Assembly (NCBI GenBank): GCA_963922205.1
Contig: CAWUHX010000266.1
Location: forward strand, 1-64,000
Origin: Romanomermis culicivorax
Lineage: Eukaryota > Nematoda > Enoplea > Mermithida > Mermithidae
Length of the DNA: 64,000 nucleotides
Direction of reading: 5' to 3'
The position numbers and the translations under genes were made by a program. Every line of letters starts with the position of its first letter. The first letter of the stretch is position 1. Positions 1 through 11,100 of this stretch are shown piece after piece. The notes under the pieces were generated by a model that made no database searches, had not been told where the DNA came from, and saw nothing but the letters and a program-made list of their open reading frames with translations.

Positions 1-391
1 AATATCAATACCGAAAAAATTTTTCCGGCGCTTCGCGCCGGAAAGATTAACATCCATTTTGGGTTCTCACTTGTCATAATAGAGAACTTAACCATCGATT
101 TCTCATGTAATTCTCAAAGTCATTATGCTTTTGGATAGTTTTGCTTGAAAATTTGTTCCAATGCTTGTAGATTAAACTTTGAACTCGAAAATTTCAATTT
201 TTTCCTCAATTTTAATTAATTAACGGGTCTTAAAACACCAGGAGGCTTGAAAAGGCTCAAAAACACCTAAATAAAGCGTCTGTGAGCCATTTTTAAGCGA
301 AAAAAAACGACTTCGGGGAAAATGGGGAAAAAAATTTTGATCCCTTTCCTCATTTGAGGAAAAGGCCCGGGGGAAAAAATACAGTGCCTGA
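1..391. repeat. CAGTG-ended element, copy with TTCCTCA word; direct repeat of 39897-40272
   Basis: Contains the palindrome CCGGCGCTTCGCGCCGG (25-41) and ends with TTTCCTCATTTGAGGAAA, an A-run and CAGTG near 390. The whole stretch aligns in the same orientation, with scattered differences, to about 39897-40272. The left part may continue outside the window. Confidence 0.75.
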
Positions 392-810
392 GAGTAATCA
401 CAAATTTCTCAAAAAAAACTAAAATATTTTTCATCGAAATGCAAATTTAGACATTTAGACGTTAGACAAATTTAGACATAGGATGCTAAAAAAACTCATA
501 AAATTCAAAATTTGCTTGCACAAAAAACAGTTAAGAATGCAGACGCTCCGCTCCGCGAAAACGGCGCAAAAAGTATCCAATTCCGATCTTTCTTCGCCTA
601 GTCTTCTCAATACAGTGATGTCGATACTTCGTTCCAATCGCTTGATAAAATGCACACCGTGCTCATCGGATCAGATCAGTGAACGTCAACACGCCGAAAT
701 AGTATATATGAGTTTTCATTGTGATCATTAAACCATGAAAGTGCACAATCGTAAAAATAGTAACCATCCTGTCAAAAGTGTACAAGATTGCCGATCATAA
801 TCTCGAATAG
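1..810. other. Sequence left of XBP1: repeat copy plus unassigned DNA
   Basis: Positions 1 to about 391 are a transposon copy (described separately). From 455 to 720 the - strand has an open frame of about 60 codons with mixed composition (HFIKRLERSIDITVLRRLGE and onward) but no ATG at a sensible place, no recognised family and a stop close upstream. It could be a gene relic or an exon of a divergent gene; unresolved. Confidence 0.3.
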
Positions 811-835
811 CCAATCAATGGTTGCCGCGACGTCA
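811..835 (+). promoter_or_regulatory. ERSE-like element overlapping a CRE/UPRE-like site upstream of XBP1
   Basis: CCAAT (811-815), exactly 9 nt, then CCGCG (825-829): one mismatch from the ER stress response element CCAAT-N9-CCACG. GACGTCA (829-835) follows directly, a CRE-type half site shared by UPR bZIP factors. It lies 125-150 bp before the XBP1 start codon. Function is inferred from position and match. Confidence 0.5.
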
Positions 836-959
836 TTTTCCCATAGGGGCGGCCATATTGATATTCATTATCGAATAATGACGCAAGTGAAAAGGTTGGT
901 TTCAGCCGAATAGCATTTGTCGTTTTGTCGACCATCAAGCTGACATTTACTCCTTAAAG

Positions 960-3900
960 ATGCAGAATCCACCAAAAACCATCATTATTACGGCATTCAA
1001 CGGCCAAAAGTTGGCGCAGTTAAAGCCCAAAAACGTCCTGTTGTCTTGCCGGCCGTCATCCACCGCCCAGCAAAATTTAGTCAGAAATATTCAACATCAT
1101 TATCGACCTGCGTCTACATGTTCGACGATTTCCTCAACAACCCTAAAACGACCTTTGTTGCAGCCATCGCGTGTGGCGATTTTACCTTCGCCCAGCCCAT
1201 GTCCGAGCAGCATGAGGAGTTACGACGACGACGACGATGATTACGGAAGCGACGTTGAATTCGACATGCTGCAACCGCCTCGTAAACGGGAACGTTTGAA
1301 TCATTTGACACCCGAAGAAAAGATGTATCGGAGGTAAGCTGCAATACTGGAAAAAAGACAAATCGAAGTCATGATAATTATCGGTGATTCAACTCCGGTC
1401 CATGAGTCTCACGCCAGTTTTCGATGATGCCCTCTTGGCTCACACAATAATTTGTTTGAAATCGGAGTGAATGCAACTTTTCTTCTTGTTTAATCAAATT
1501 GCAATTTAAGCTCTTGTTACGTGATATCTATTAATGATTTTACCTGGATTTTTTAGGTGTCCTTCAGCTTGAATTATGTAGAGCGATTCTTGATAATAAT
1601 CGTTAATGAACTATATTAGTGATGTGCGTCGGATATCCGGACGGATGTTTTGAAAAACGGATATTCGGATATTTTCACTGTTCAATAAGGTGGTAAAGGT
1701 TACTGAGAAGTTAGGTGCTACATTAACAGACATGCACGGCAAGAATTTTCCAGGAGCGAGGGTCCATGGACCTTTTTCCCTGGAGGGTAGGGGGGTGGGT
1801 GAGCAAAAAAACAAAAAAAAAGCTCTGCAAGCCTGTTTTTCATACAAAATATGCACAAAAATCATGAAAAAAGCTGTCTTGGGTAAAGTTCAGGCAGGGG
1901 TGTTTGACGATTTTTTTTGGCCAGGGGGGTGGCCAGCATACATGCACGTGGGGGGTTTGGGGGGGGTTCGACCCCCAGCAGATTCTTGCTGACCCCCAGC
2001 AATAATCGAGAAATTGATGAAGAAAAATGAGCTAGAGAGAAGAGAAAGTCGTCATAAAAATGGAAATGATGCTGTAGTTTAACAATGTTTCTAAACAGGG
2101 CATAGTTGATCCCAAAGGAGTAACATTATAACGTTAAAAAGTGCATTCTAAGATAATTATTCTACATATCTGACTAATATAGTTGTAAGAATATGCTGTT
2201 CGGACGTTAGAATACGTTTCTTTTCGTTATCATGAACGAAAAAAAATTTTGTGTTCCACCCCTTGTTCTGGCTGACCCCCAGCAGAATTTCTATGCTGTG
2301 CATGTATGGTGGCCAGGGTCTCAGGTATGGGGGTTTACCCCCCCCCCCCCCTATGTGCATGTATGTACATTATGGGGTATTCTCATGTGAGCGATTCCCC
2401 AGTGAGTGATTCCCAAGAGGACGATTCTCAAGTGAGCGATTCTCAAATGAGGAAATTCTCAATTGTGAGATTCCCAATTGAGCGAATTAAAAAAAGCGAT
2501 CAAGAATTTAATAACACTTTCCTCATATTTTCCTTCTTTGTCTTATATTTTTTGTATGTATTTCTTTCGTTTTCTGTGTGTATCACACATGTTTTCGTTT
2601 ATGTATATTTACGTTTTTTACGTTTTCATCTTTTGTCTGTGCCGTCTTTCACTTTCTTCCTTCTTGTCATCTAATTTTTGATTTTTCGCTCATGATACAA
2701 TACATTACAAGTTGTCATTTTAGATAACCGTAGTCTTCCATATAATTCTTGTACAGTTCGGCATGCTTGAGTCTTTCATCGTTGTGAATGTGAAAATCTT
2801 CGTAAAAAGTATAAACGAAAGAATGCTGGAAGAAATAAAACATCAAGAAAAAGGAAACGGAAAGAATAAAAAATCAGAAAAAGAAAAAACTTGAAAAAAG
2901 TGACAAGAAAGAAGAAGCAAGATAGAGAAATCAGCAAGGAATAAAGAAAAAATAATGCGAAAAAAGAACAAAAGAACAGAAAAAGGCAAAGATAAAGAAA
3001 AAAAGGCAAAAAACCGAGATGAAAAGCAGGTAAGAACAAAGATAAAACTAAATAGGAAATAGAGCGTGCCGAATTGTATAAGAATTAAATGGTAGGCAAT
3101 GCTTATCAAAAATGACAACTTGTAATGTATTGTTTCATGAGCAAAAAAAGTAGATGATAAGATGAAAGGAAATGAAAGAAAGCAGAGACACAGGATGAAA
3201 ATGCAAAACATACATAAACGAAAACATAAGCAACACACAAAATGAAAGAAAAAATATATGAGAGAGAAGGAAAATGTGGAAAAAGTGTTATTTTGTTCGG
3301 AATCGCTCAATTGCGAATAGACCCTTCATTATAAGAAAAAGTTTCAACAACAAAACAAGATAAGGTTCAGTAGTATGGAAGTTGACCCAGTATATTATTA
3401 CATAATATGTGATAGAGCATGCCTCTTTGGAAACATCATTGAAAATATTTAAAAATAATATATATCCATATTTAGAAATTTTTCTGGCCCACATCACTAG
3501 TGTACATTTTTTAAGTTTCATACTCGTTTTTCAGCCTACGACGTATAAAATAAGCTATCTTCTCGTACTCCTATTTTCGGACGATTGAGAAGCTTAGAAA
3601 CGTCTCGAATGCATTTTTTTGGAGTAAATTGGTTGGAATATGCGGAATTATTTATATCCACTTTTAAATCCTTCGAAACATATAAGTTCCGATGTTCATA
3701 AAGATTAGCTGCGCAATCCTGGTTAGTCTATCTTAACAATTCATAATGTTAGGTGACATTGGTGGTCACGCTCAAGTTATATTCCTGCTGTGGATGAAAC
3801 AAAACGTAGTTTGTATCTTCCTCTTCGGGAAAAAAATCAAAATGTTTTGTTACTTATGTTTACATATAGTTTTTTATGTTCACTATACTTTTAATTTATT

Positions 3901-5979
3901 TCTAGAAAAATGAAAAATCGAATCGCAGCCCAGTCTGCCAGAGACCGTAAGAAAATGCAGATGATGGACTTGGAAGAAAGAATTAAACGTTTAGAAGCTG
4001 AGAATGAAGCTTTACGCCATCAAAATTCGAAACTATCTAGCGTCAGCTCGAATTTAAATGACGAAAATTCGCGCTTAAAATGTCAACTATCTGAAAAAGT
4101 TGAAATTCCTCAGAAGATCGACAACGACGAGGTTGTTATCTGTACTTCATCGCAGCCAATTTCTGACACATCGATCGATTCGACGACGACAAACAGCAAT
4201 TCATCGCTCGATTGTTGTACCGAAACGGTCGCTCTTGAATCAGCAGCATTCATTAATGGCCTTCAGCAGCAAGGACAAGCGACCGAGGGTGTTCACCAAT
4301 CGTCAGCGATGGAAGCGTCGTCCTTCAACAAGAATCATTCGTTGATTCTGTTTCTGGCCGTAATTGCGGCGATGAACAACTACTCGATTGGTTGCGAAAC
4401 TTTTTCGAGCAAGAATTTCAAGGCGATCTACGTTCAACAGAGACACCTGTACGAGAAAATGAACGAACAACAATTGGTGGCAATTATCCACCAGGAAATT
4501 GCGTAAGTTATAATGGTTTTTTGGGTCAACTGTCGAGAAAATTTTTTATTTTTCACGATATCGAGATAGTTCTATTAAAGATTTATAGGTGCACAAGACC
4601 CTAGTTTTAGGTGGAAGAGAAATTTCAAAATCATGACATAGTAACAATTTTTGTTTTAAATTTTTTCCTTTTTAGTCATGTCTTTACTTTGCATTTGTTT
4701 GGCAACAATTTAAGGTTGGGAAATATGTGTTTTTGCCAATCATTGGTGTACTGATGACTCAGTGCAGCAAAAAACGAAAATGAAAAAATTGGATGATGAA
4801 GTTTAACGACGTGATTTTATCTGATTGTCTTGTAGTGCTTTATTTCAACAAAAGTTTGCTTTTCATATTTTTTATTGTCATAATGCAGCCACATTGAAAC
4901 TCAGCAATTTGCTTGATGCCCAGAATTTTTATATACGTAGAGGTGTAGATATCCAAAAAAATAACTAACTGAATGTTCATGCATTAAATCACTAGTCTTA
5001 CAGGTACCTAAATTGTAAATACCTCTAGAATGCTCATATAGAAAATCATTGGTCTATAAGTACCAGACATGCACGGCAAGAATTTTGGACTTTTATCTAG
5101 GGGGTAGAGGGGATGGGCGAGCAAAAAACAAAAAAAAGTTCTGAAAGCTTGTTTTTCATACAAAATATGCACAGAAATCATCAAGTTCAGGGGGTGTTGA
5201 ACGATTTTTTGATCAAGGAGGGGGTGGCCAGGGTCTCAGGCAAGGGGGCTTACCCCCCTATGTGCATGCATGGTAAGTACCCAAACAGTAAATATCTGAT
5301 CTTCAAAATGCTCAGTATAGTAAATCACCGATCTGCAGATACTTTTAGTACCTGCTCTACAAAATGCTCTAGAATGTGTATACCAAAAAAGATTTTTTTG
5401 GCATAAGTTTTGTAATGCGACTTCGAATTTCATTATAATATTATTTTCCAGGAATTTGACCATCAGCGTCAATGGCAAAGAGCTTTTGACGAAGAAATTG
5501 GAGGAATTGTTGAAATGCCGGAAAATTTCCAAGCTGAAAGATGCCTAGAATCAACGTCTTTTATTTCATCCAATGTCCCTCCTCTTATATCCGATCATTT
5601 ATACTCGACTCACAATTATCCGTCGCAATGTTATTCAACTCCTGCTTTCGATTCTAATATTCACTTTCCGATGCTCAGCGGCGATAATTCTTCACCATTA
5701 AACACTAATCAGCAGCAAAATTCCAGTTTACCATCTTTCAATTACAACGATTTTTCATTTATTGATGACGCTTTTATTAGTCAAACTTTAGAAAATTTAC
5801 CGCCTTTATTCGAAAATTCCAATATTTTAGAGACCACTAAGCGCGAAAAGTCGGACGAGTTATCAATTTTTGATTCATTAGTCGACTTTTGCACTAATAA
5901 CCAGCTTAGCGAAGACGCGGATTTCAAAGATGACGAAAAAGCCCTGTTGGATATTTTTAACGAATTACTGGAGTGTTGA
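960..5979 (+). CDS. XBP1: XBP1, bZIP transcription factor of the unfolded protein response
   Basis: Exons seen: 960-1333, 3906-4502, 5452-5979; all borders GT-AG and phases agree. The join across intron 1 restores the family signature HLTPEEKMYRRKMKNRIAAQ, followed by SARDRKK (basic region, about residues 115-142) and a leucine zipper to about residue 175. Exon 2 carries a 23-nt non-spliceosomal intron cut by IRE1 (4244-4266, or equivalently 4247-4269). Without that cut the frame ends at TAG 5546-5548 (XBP1u, 355 aa). With it the frame shifts and runs to TGA 5977-5979 (XBP1s, 491 aa), adding an acidic, Ser/Asn-rich activation domain in exon 3. Family knowledge: XBP1s switches on ER chaperone and secretory genes during ER stress,and XBP1u is a short-lived antagonist. 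The start codon is the first in-frame ATG after upstream stops. Intron 1 (2.6 kb) is filled with transposons. Very sure. Confidence 0.96.
1727..2365 (+). mobile_element. hAT-type MITE, family A copy 1, interrupted by a nested element
   Basis: Ends CAGACATGCAC and GTGCATGTATG are near-perfect terminal inverted repeats. Flanks TACATTAA (1719-1726) and TACATTAT (2366-2373) are a 7/8 target site duplication, the 8-bp size typical of hAT elements. A second element sits inside at 1937-2308. Lies in XBP1 intron 1. Short open frames within it are not conserved between copies, so no protein is called. Confidence 0.85.
1937..2308. mobile_element. hAT-type MITE nested inside family A copy 1
   Basis: Perfect 11-bp terminal inverted repeats CATACATGCAC and GTGCATGTATG, flanked by a perfect 8-bp duplication GTGGCCAG (1929-1936 and 2309-2316) made from the host element. 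The interior differs from family A apart from its ends and G-rich shoulder, so it is a related but separate subfamily. Confidence 0.85.
2375..3324. mobile_element. Foldback element, family B copy 1
   Basis: Left end GGGTATTCTCATGTGAGC starts a tandem array of a 15-nt unit (about GTGAGCGATTCCCAA) to about 2490; the right end AATCGCTCAATTGCGAATAGACCC is the inverted array. The inner arms are also mutually inverted: the words around ATACATTACAAGTTGTCAT near 2698 return reversed near 3110-3140. Flanks TACATTATG and TTCATTATA match 7/9. Arms are T-rich on one side and A-rich on the other, giving many spurious open frames. Confidence 0.8.
4235..4276 (+). promoter_or_regulatory. XBP1: IRE1 cleavage sites and 23-nt cytoplasmic intron of XBP1
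   Basis: Two adjacent hairpins each present the 7-nt loop CAGCAGC, matching the HAC1/XBP1 consensus CNGCNGN. Hairpin 1: stem TGAAT (4236-4240) with ATTCA (4248-4252), loop 4241-4247. Hairpin 2: stem CCTT (4260-4263) with AAGG (4271-4274), loop 4264-4270. Cutting each loop after its third base removes 4244-4266, 23 nt, the length known from fly and worm XBP1. Because the flanks repeat CAGCAGCA, removing 4247-4269 gives the same product. The spliced frame stays open for 77 codons to the conventional donor at 4503 and then through exon 3. Confidence 0.95.
5064..5272 (+). mobile_element. hAT-type MITE, family A copy 2
   Basis: CAGACATGCAC to GTGCATGCATG, with flanks ATAAGTAC (5056-5063) and GTAAGTAC (5273-5280), 7/8 identical. 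Lies in XBP1 intron 2 (4503-5451). The internal words match copy 1 and the other copies. Confidence 0.85.
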
Positions 5980-6119
5980 AATGAGAAAGATTTTTGATAA
6001 ATCTTACGTGCGTACTTGGTTTAGTATTTATTTGTATAAAGTGTCATGTGTATATTTCGCATACTTTGTTATTGCGGCGGTAAATTTTAGTCCCTCTGGG
6101 GTCAAGTTTCTGGTTCCAA

Positions 6120-6125
6120 AATAAA
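6120..6125 (+). terminator. Polyadenylation signal of XBP1
   Basis: AATAAA about 140 nt after the XBP1s stop codon; the only clear signal before the next repeat-rich stretch. Confidence 0.6.
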
Positions 6126-8147
6126 AGTGGTATCGGCGACCCATGAATCCGGGGATCCGCTCGGCAGCGAAACTCAAGTGCGGAGCTCAAAAGGTTTCAC
6201 TCCTGTTCAGCGAAACCCAACACAGCGAAGTTTCGTAAGTTCCCAATCGCTAATTTTCAGAAAAATATTGTTTATACTGAAAATATGGGCGGGGTAGGCA
6301 TTTTGGCCTAATAGACCTATTTGGTCCTCCATTTCGATTTAGCGAATGATGGTGTCCATTTTGGCACTGACATGTCTCTGCAGCGTGTTTTCATGACATT
6401 ACGGCTTTTTATTAACATATGTTTCTTTTCTTTTTTCCTTTATTGACTTACTCCCTTATATTCTTATTTTGAGCTACTTTTTGTCCTTTTCGTTTAGGTT
6501 GTGTACTTTTGTTCTATTTTTTACCTACTTTTTATTACACCATTTTACTTTTCGTTTCTTTATATTTGTTTTTTGTTCTGTCTTTACTGCTTGATTATTT
6601 TATTCATTTCATTTATTTATTTCGTTAATTTAACTTTTTTGCAATTAGGCTGAAAAAATTTTTCGGGAATCCTCATGATAATTTTTTGTTTTTTTCAAAC
6701 GTTTTGCAAAAATGTTTTTCTGACAGATATTTTTTGTGAGTTTTGAATAGTCCGTTCGATGCCACCCATCTCAACTGCAGCACAAAAGCATGTGAAACTG
6801 ATAGCCAAATGCAATCAAAAATCTCAGCCATCAAAATGCTTAATTTGCATATTTATTGTAAAATTATGTGTGCGTTCACTAATGCATAGAACTTTTTACT
6901 ATATACGCTCTATTGAGATTTCGCTGCAATGAGAATCACTGATTTGAGTTTCGCTATTTTGAATATCGCTTTATTGGGGACACGCCAGGAAAAAATGCAA
7001 AAAATCTTTTTTTATGCTGTTGTTGGGAATCATGTTCGGGGAAAATGATTTTCCAAATAGTAAGTTTTTGTGTTGCGAAAAAGAAACATAAGAGAAAAGG
7101 GAAAGTCAATTCAAATGAAAACTATAAGAGAAACTGATAACAAAGTAAAGATGTACAGGATGACATGAAATGATGTGCTGGTTCCAAAAACAAGATTAGA
7201 GAAAGTAAAAATACCACCTTGTAGGGAATTTCGTTCTGAGTTATTCCTCATTAGACGATCGTAAACGCTTAATTTTATGATGAAGACAAAAAACAAACAC
7301 CATGTCAAATTTCAAATTTTATTTTTCAAAATCGTCGTCAAAAGTCTGGTATAAATGCCCTCAGCTTCTCGACCGTAAAGGCATCGAACACAGCAAACTT
7401 TCGAATACAATGAATCAGTAATCAAGAGATGCGCTTGTTCGCAATCGAAACTCGTTTTTAAATTAATTCAATTAATCTTGAGCGTTTCCCCATGGATTTT
7501 TTTTATCTCGAATTACATACTTTGTAACGGTAGCTTCTCTACCACCGACTGCACAGCCCAGCATCGCCTGTTGCGACTGCAGCAGTGCCCGTCACAAAAT
7601 TCCAGGTCTGGGCCCGTGACTTGGATGAGCAACATCAAGTCTTCGGGTTCAGAAGAAAATGCACGATGGCACCTTTTGCGCATCGTTACAACTTCTTGCG
7701 AAATTAATGAAACTATTCAATGCAGAATTGAATTGTCTACGAAATAGTATTTTTACTTTTTTCAATCATTGGCATTAATCAAGAAGTGGGAAAGAACAGA
7801 GATGAAACAAGGAAAAAATCATTTTAAAAAGGAGCAGAAAGCGAAACGGAAAGAAAAACAAACAGCCTTTGTGAATTAAAGGGTACCAGCTTCGTAGGCT
7901 CATGTGCAAATCCGAAAATTGAAGTTTCTGGACGATAATAATAAATCACTTTCTGCCAAATTTCTTTTTTGATCACGGCAACAAAGTTATTTCACTAAAA
8001 AATTTTCCTCTGCACGGATTGAGTACATTATTGCTCTGTGAAATTTTTTTATGAGCCCATTTAATTTGTACTATTTATCTCGAAAATGACTTTTCTTTGA
8101 TAGTTGAGCACAGTGTAATCAAAATCAATATTCGGTGACCTTGATTA
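6126..8147. other. Intergenic region XBP1-Pelota, with a possible small TATA-driven unit
   Basis: 6128-7000 is AT-rich with a degenerate inverted pair (GCGAAACTCAAGTGCG near 6160, TGATTTGAGTTTCGCT near 6940), probably an old MITE. A clear TATAAAT lies at 7350-7356; 7480-7745 is richer in GC than its surroundings, has a 90-codon open frame and an AATTCCAG that could be an acceptor, but no recognised protein. The Pelota 3' UTR occupies the right end, with ATTAAA on the - strand near 8064 as a possible polyadenylation signal. Confidence 0.35.
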
Positions 8148-11100
8148 TCAAGCAGCGTGATCAACATTATTGTTATCGGTTCGCCCGACATCTTCCGTTT
8201 CCTCATTTTCATCATCCTCCAGTTCAAGTTCTTCTTCGATTTCGGGCATCGGAAATCGTAGGATAGCGGCTACGCCGCACAACTGTTGCAATTGTTCGCC
8301 GCTGACGTGCAAACTGGAGAATAACTTCACTAAGCCGCCTTGTTCTTTCACTTCTTCCACTAAATTGACGTATTTCTTACGTTGATCCAAATCTTTCGAC
8401 CGGAATAAAGAATCCGTGACCAGGAGGCTTTCGATGGCTTGTGCTTCTTTGGCTCGATTGACGTGAGCGAAACCATAATAAGCGCGGCCGGGCTCGTTTT
8501 GTAAAGTTTCGAAGAATGTCTCCAATGTTTTAACCTACAAAATGCAGTACATTAAAACTTTTTTCTCAAAAATGCACAGATGAAAACTAAAAATACTGAG
8601 GAACGAGTTTGACGAATATTCAAATAAAAACCAATTTCAGATAAAAACGACGATAAAATGAATCAGAGAAACCATATTTTTGAATAATTCAGCTCGAACC
8701 ATGAATTTTTTAAATGTCAAGACACGTCGGTGTGAAGGGAAGAATCAAATTTCATTCAGAAACTACTCAAAAACATCATTTAACGTTCTATGTATATTTT
8801 TGGCAAGAAAATCTGCTTAAGCTCTCCCAGCTTTCCATTGCTGCTATGTATGCTTGACCCGGTTTCGCCTTGCTGCAAAACAACAATTTAGGTTTCGAAA
8901 ATCGAACATAGCTAATGAAGTGAGGGCGTGTTTTCAAGCGGATTCTTATTTCGGACACAAAAAATATAACCAAGAAACAGACAAAAACCATACACTAAAG
9001 CATATCAAACTTACCGATCACAAGAAAACCGAAATATTCCGTCAGAGAAGAAAGTTTTACAGCAATGAACAGCAACATAAAATGTCTCGTAAAGATGGGA
9101 AAAGAAAGAATACGAAATGTTGAATGTTGAATCTGAGCGAAAAAATACACTTCGTCTAAAACTAAGATGGATTGGGGTGACCAATTATAGAATGTAGAGC
9201 CTGTCTTTTTCATGGATTCTATCGAGCCAATGGAACAGATTTTTTCGTGCAATTTATTAAATATGGATATGATGAAAAACTGTTGATCACTTGGCCGAAA
9301 AATACAACTTTCCAGCGGATGAAAAATAAAGATGGTTAACTTTTTACAATACAACTAATAAGTTTTGAAATCTCGAAAAAATTTTAGGCAACACAACAAA
9401 TAAGCCATCGAGTTCGGTTTCAACGTCTTGAGCTAATACTACATTACAGGCTTTTTAGGCTAATTAGGAGCCACGGCTCCCACTTTTTTTTGGCGGAAGC
9501 AAATCAAAATTTTTGGCGGCAAACGAAATTTGGGTAGTCATTTGTACATGTACAAATGAAAATATCATTAAATTTCAACAACGCATGTTAGTATTTTGTG
9601 ACATATTTTTATACTGTACTTACTATTGAATCATTGCAGAAAAAAGATTGAATTATTTTCCTCAAATCTCAATCTTCTTCAGATCTTTTTCATGGCTGAG
9701 ATTTCTAAATTCTAACCACTTTTTTTTCTAAATTCTAACCTCAGTTCTCTTTTGCGTTGAATATTTGTAAATTCTAATTTTTAACTAATAATTTTAACTG
9801 TGTGTCTCTCATGAGCTTGATTCGTGAATGATTTTTAAAAAATTACTTCAAGTTGTTTATTAATATTTGGCCTTGACGTACAGGAATACCGGTTACTTAA
9901 TTTATATATATTTTTGCTATGTACAAATTGTACAAATAAAATATTGGCTGCCGTTTGTACATGTGTAAATGGATCATGTATAAAAAAATACCCTGACAGC
10001 TCCTAAAAACTCTGACTGGCTCCTAAAAATTTAGCGGCACAATCCAAATTGGCTGGTTAAAAAATTGAGCCTAACGAACCTTTTGATTGGGTTGAAGAAT
10101 TTCCTGTCCGCACTCTGGTGATGCATTTTTATACCATAGATGCACATAGGGGGGTAGGAGGTGAACCCCCATACCTGAGACCCTGTCCACCCCCCTGCCC
10201 AAAAAAAATCGCCAAACACCCCTCTCTGAAGTTTTTCCATGACAGGTTTTTTAAATGATTTTTGTGCATATTTTGTATGAAAAACAGGCTTGCAAACTTT
10301 TTTTTGCTCACCCACCCCTCTACCCCTTGGAAAAAAGTCCATGGACCCTCCCTCCTGGAAAATTCTTGCCGTGCATGTCTGTCTTATACGTTTTAAAAAA
10401 TACGGAAAATTTGCCGGCGCTTGGCGCCGGATTTCAAATCGCTATTATCATTGGTATCATTTTTGTTGTGCGGTTAGAAAATGTCGGCCTAGCTTATGCT
10501 TATAGCTATTAAAAACCAGCATGTTATGGATGAATCTTTGACCTTGTATTGATTTTTTCCACGTATTTGACGAAAATCAAGATTTTTCTAAATTTTTACA
10601 GAATCGTTTTTTAGGATTTTCGGCTTTCGTGAACATAAGTTTTTGCATTTGGAATATGTTTAAAACATTGTCAGCATGGGAAAATGACATAGATTCCTGC
10701 AAACTGAAGAAACCATCCAAATCCATTGTTGCTTGCCTAATTTTTGAATTTTAGTTTGAATACTGAAAATACATTGAATTCAATGAAAAATTAGACCTTT
10801 TATGCAGGCAAAAGATATTAAAAATACTAATTTTTCAACGCTATAGAATATCAAAATGTAAAAGTTTCTTCTGGTGCCAAGCGGCGGAATTAATTACCAA
10901 TATTCAAGTCCAAAGTAAAATACTTATCGCGCTTTTTCATGCTCTAGATCGTTTGAAAACAATCGATTTTGTTTTGATAAATAATTATGATTAGTAAATT
11001 ACTGCCTCAAGATATATCAGATCGAAAAAAGAAAAATGTTTGACCTGTTTCGAAAACTAAATGGTAAAAAAAGCACGATCGATTAGAGGCCTCGGAATCA

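Larger units (their letters stand above)
1334..3905 (+). other. XBP1 intron 1
   Basis: Conventional GT-AG intron, 2.6 kb. It holds family A copy 1 with its nested element and family B copy 1 back to back, and otherwise unremarkable AT-rich DNA to the acceptor at 3904-3905. Confidence 0.85.

Noticed and set aside
1114-1344. Open frame antisense to XBP1 exon 1
   Set aside because: Shadow of the real coding frame.
1960-1990. GGTTCGACCCC resembling a tRNA B box
   Set aside because: No A box or cloverleaf arms can be built around it; it is part of the G-rich shoulder of a MITE.
1690-1992. 100-codon frame in a family A element
   Set aside because: The other family A copies do not keep this frame, so it is transposon sequence without a protein.
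2306-3310. Several overlapping open frames of 67-155 codons rich in Phe, Leu, Ser
   Set aside because: They lie in the T-rich and A-rich arms of a foldback element, recur in the other copies out of frame and are low in complexity.
8995-9354. 119-codon open frame on the - strand in Pelota intron 5
   Set aside because: AT-driven composition, many Phe/Ile/Ser, no family, and it lies within an intron of the same strand.
9540-9970. Spaced palindromic words considered as a CRISPR-like array
   Set aside because: The repeats are few, unevenly spaced and inside a eukaryotic transposon; spacers are not unique units of constant size.
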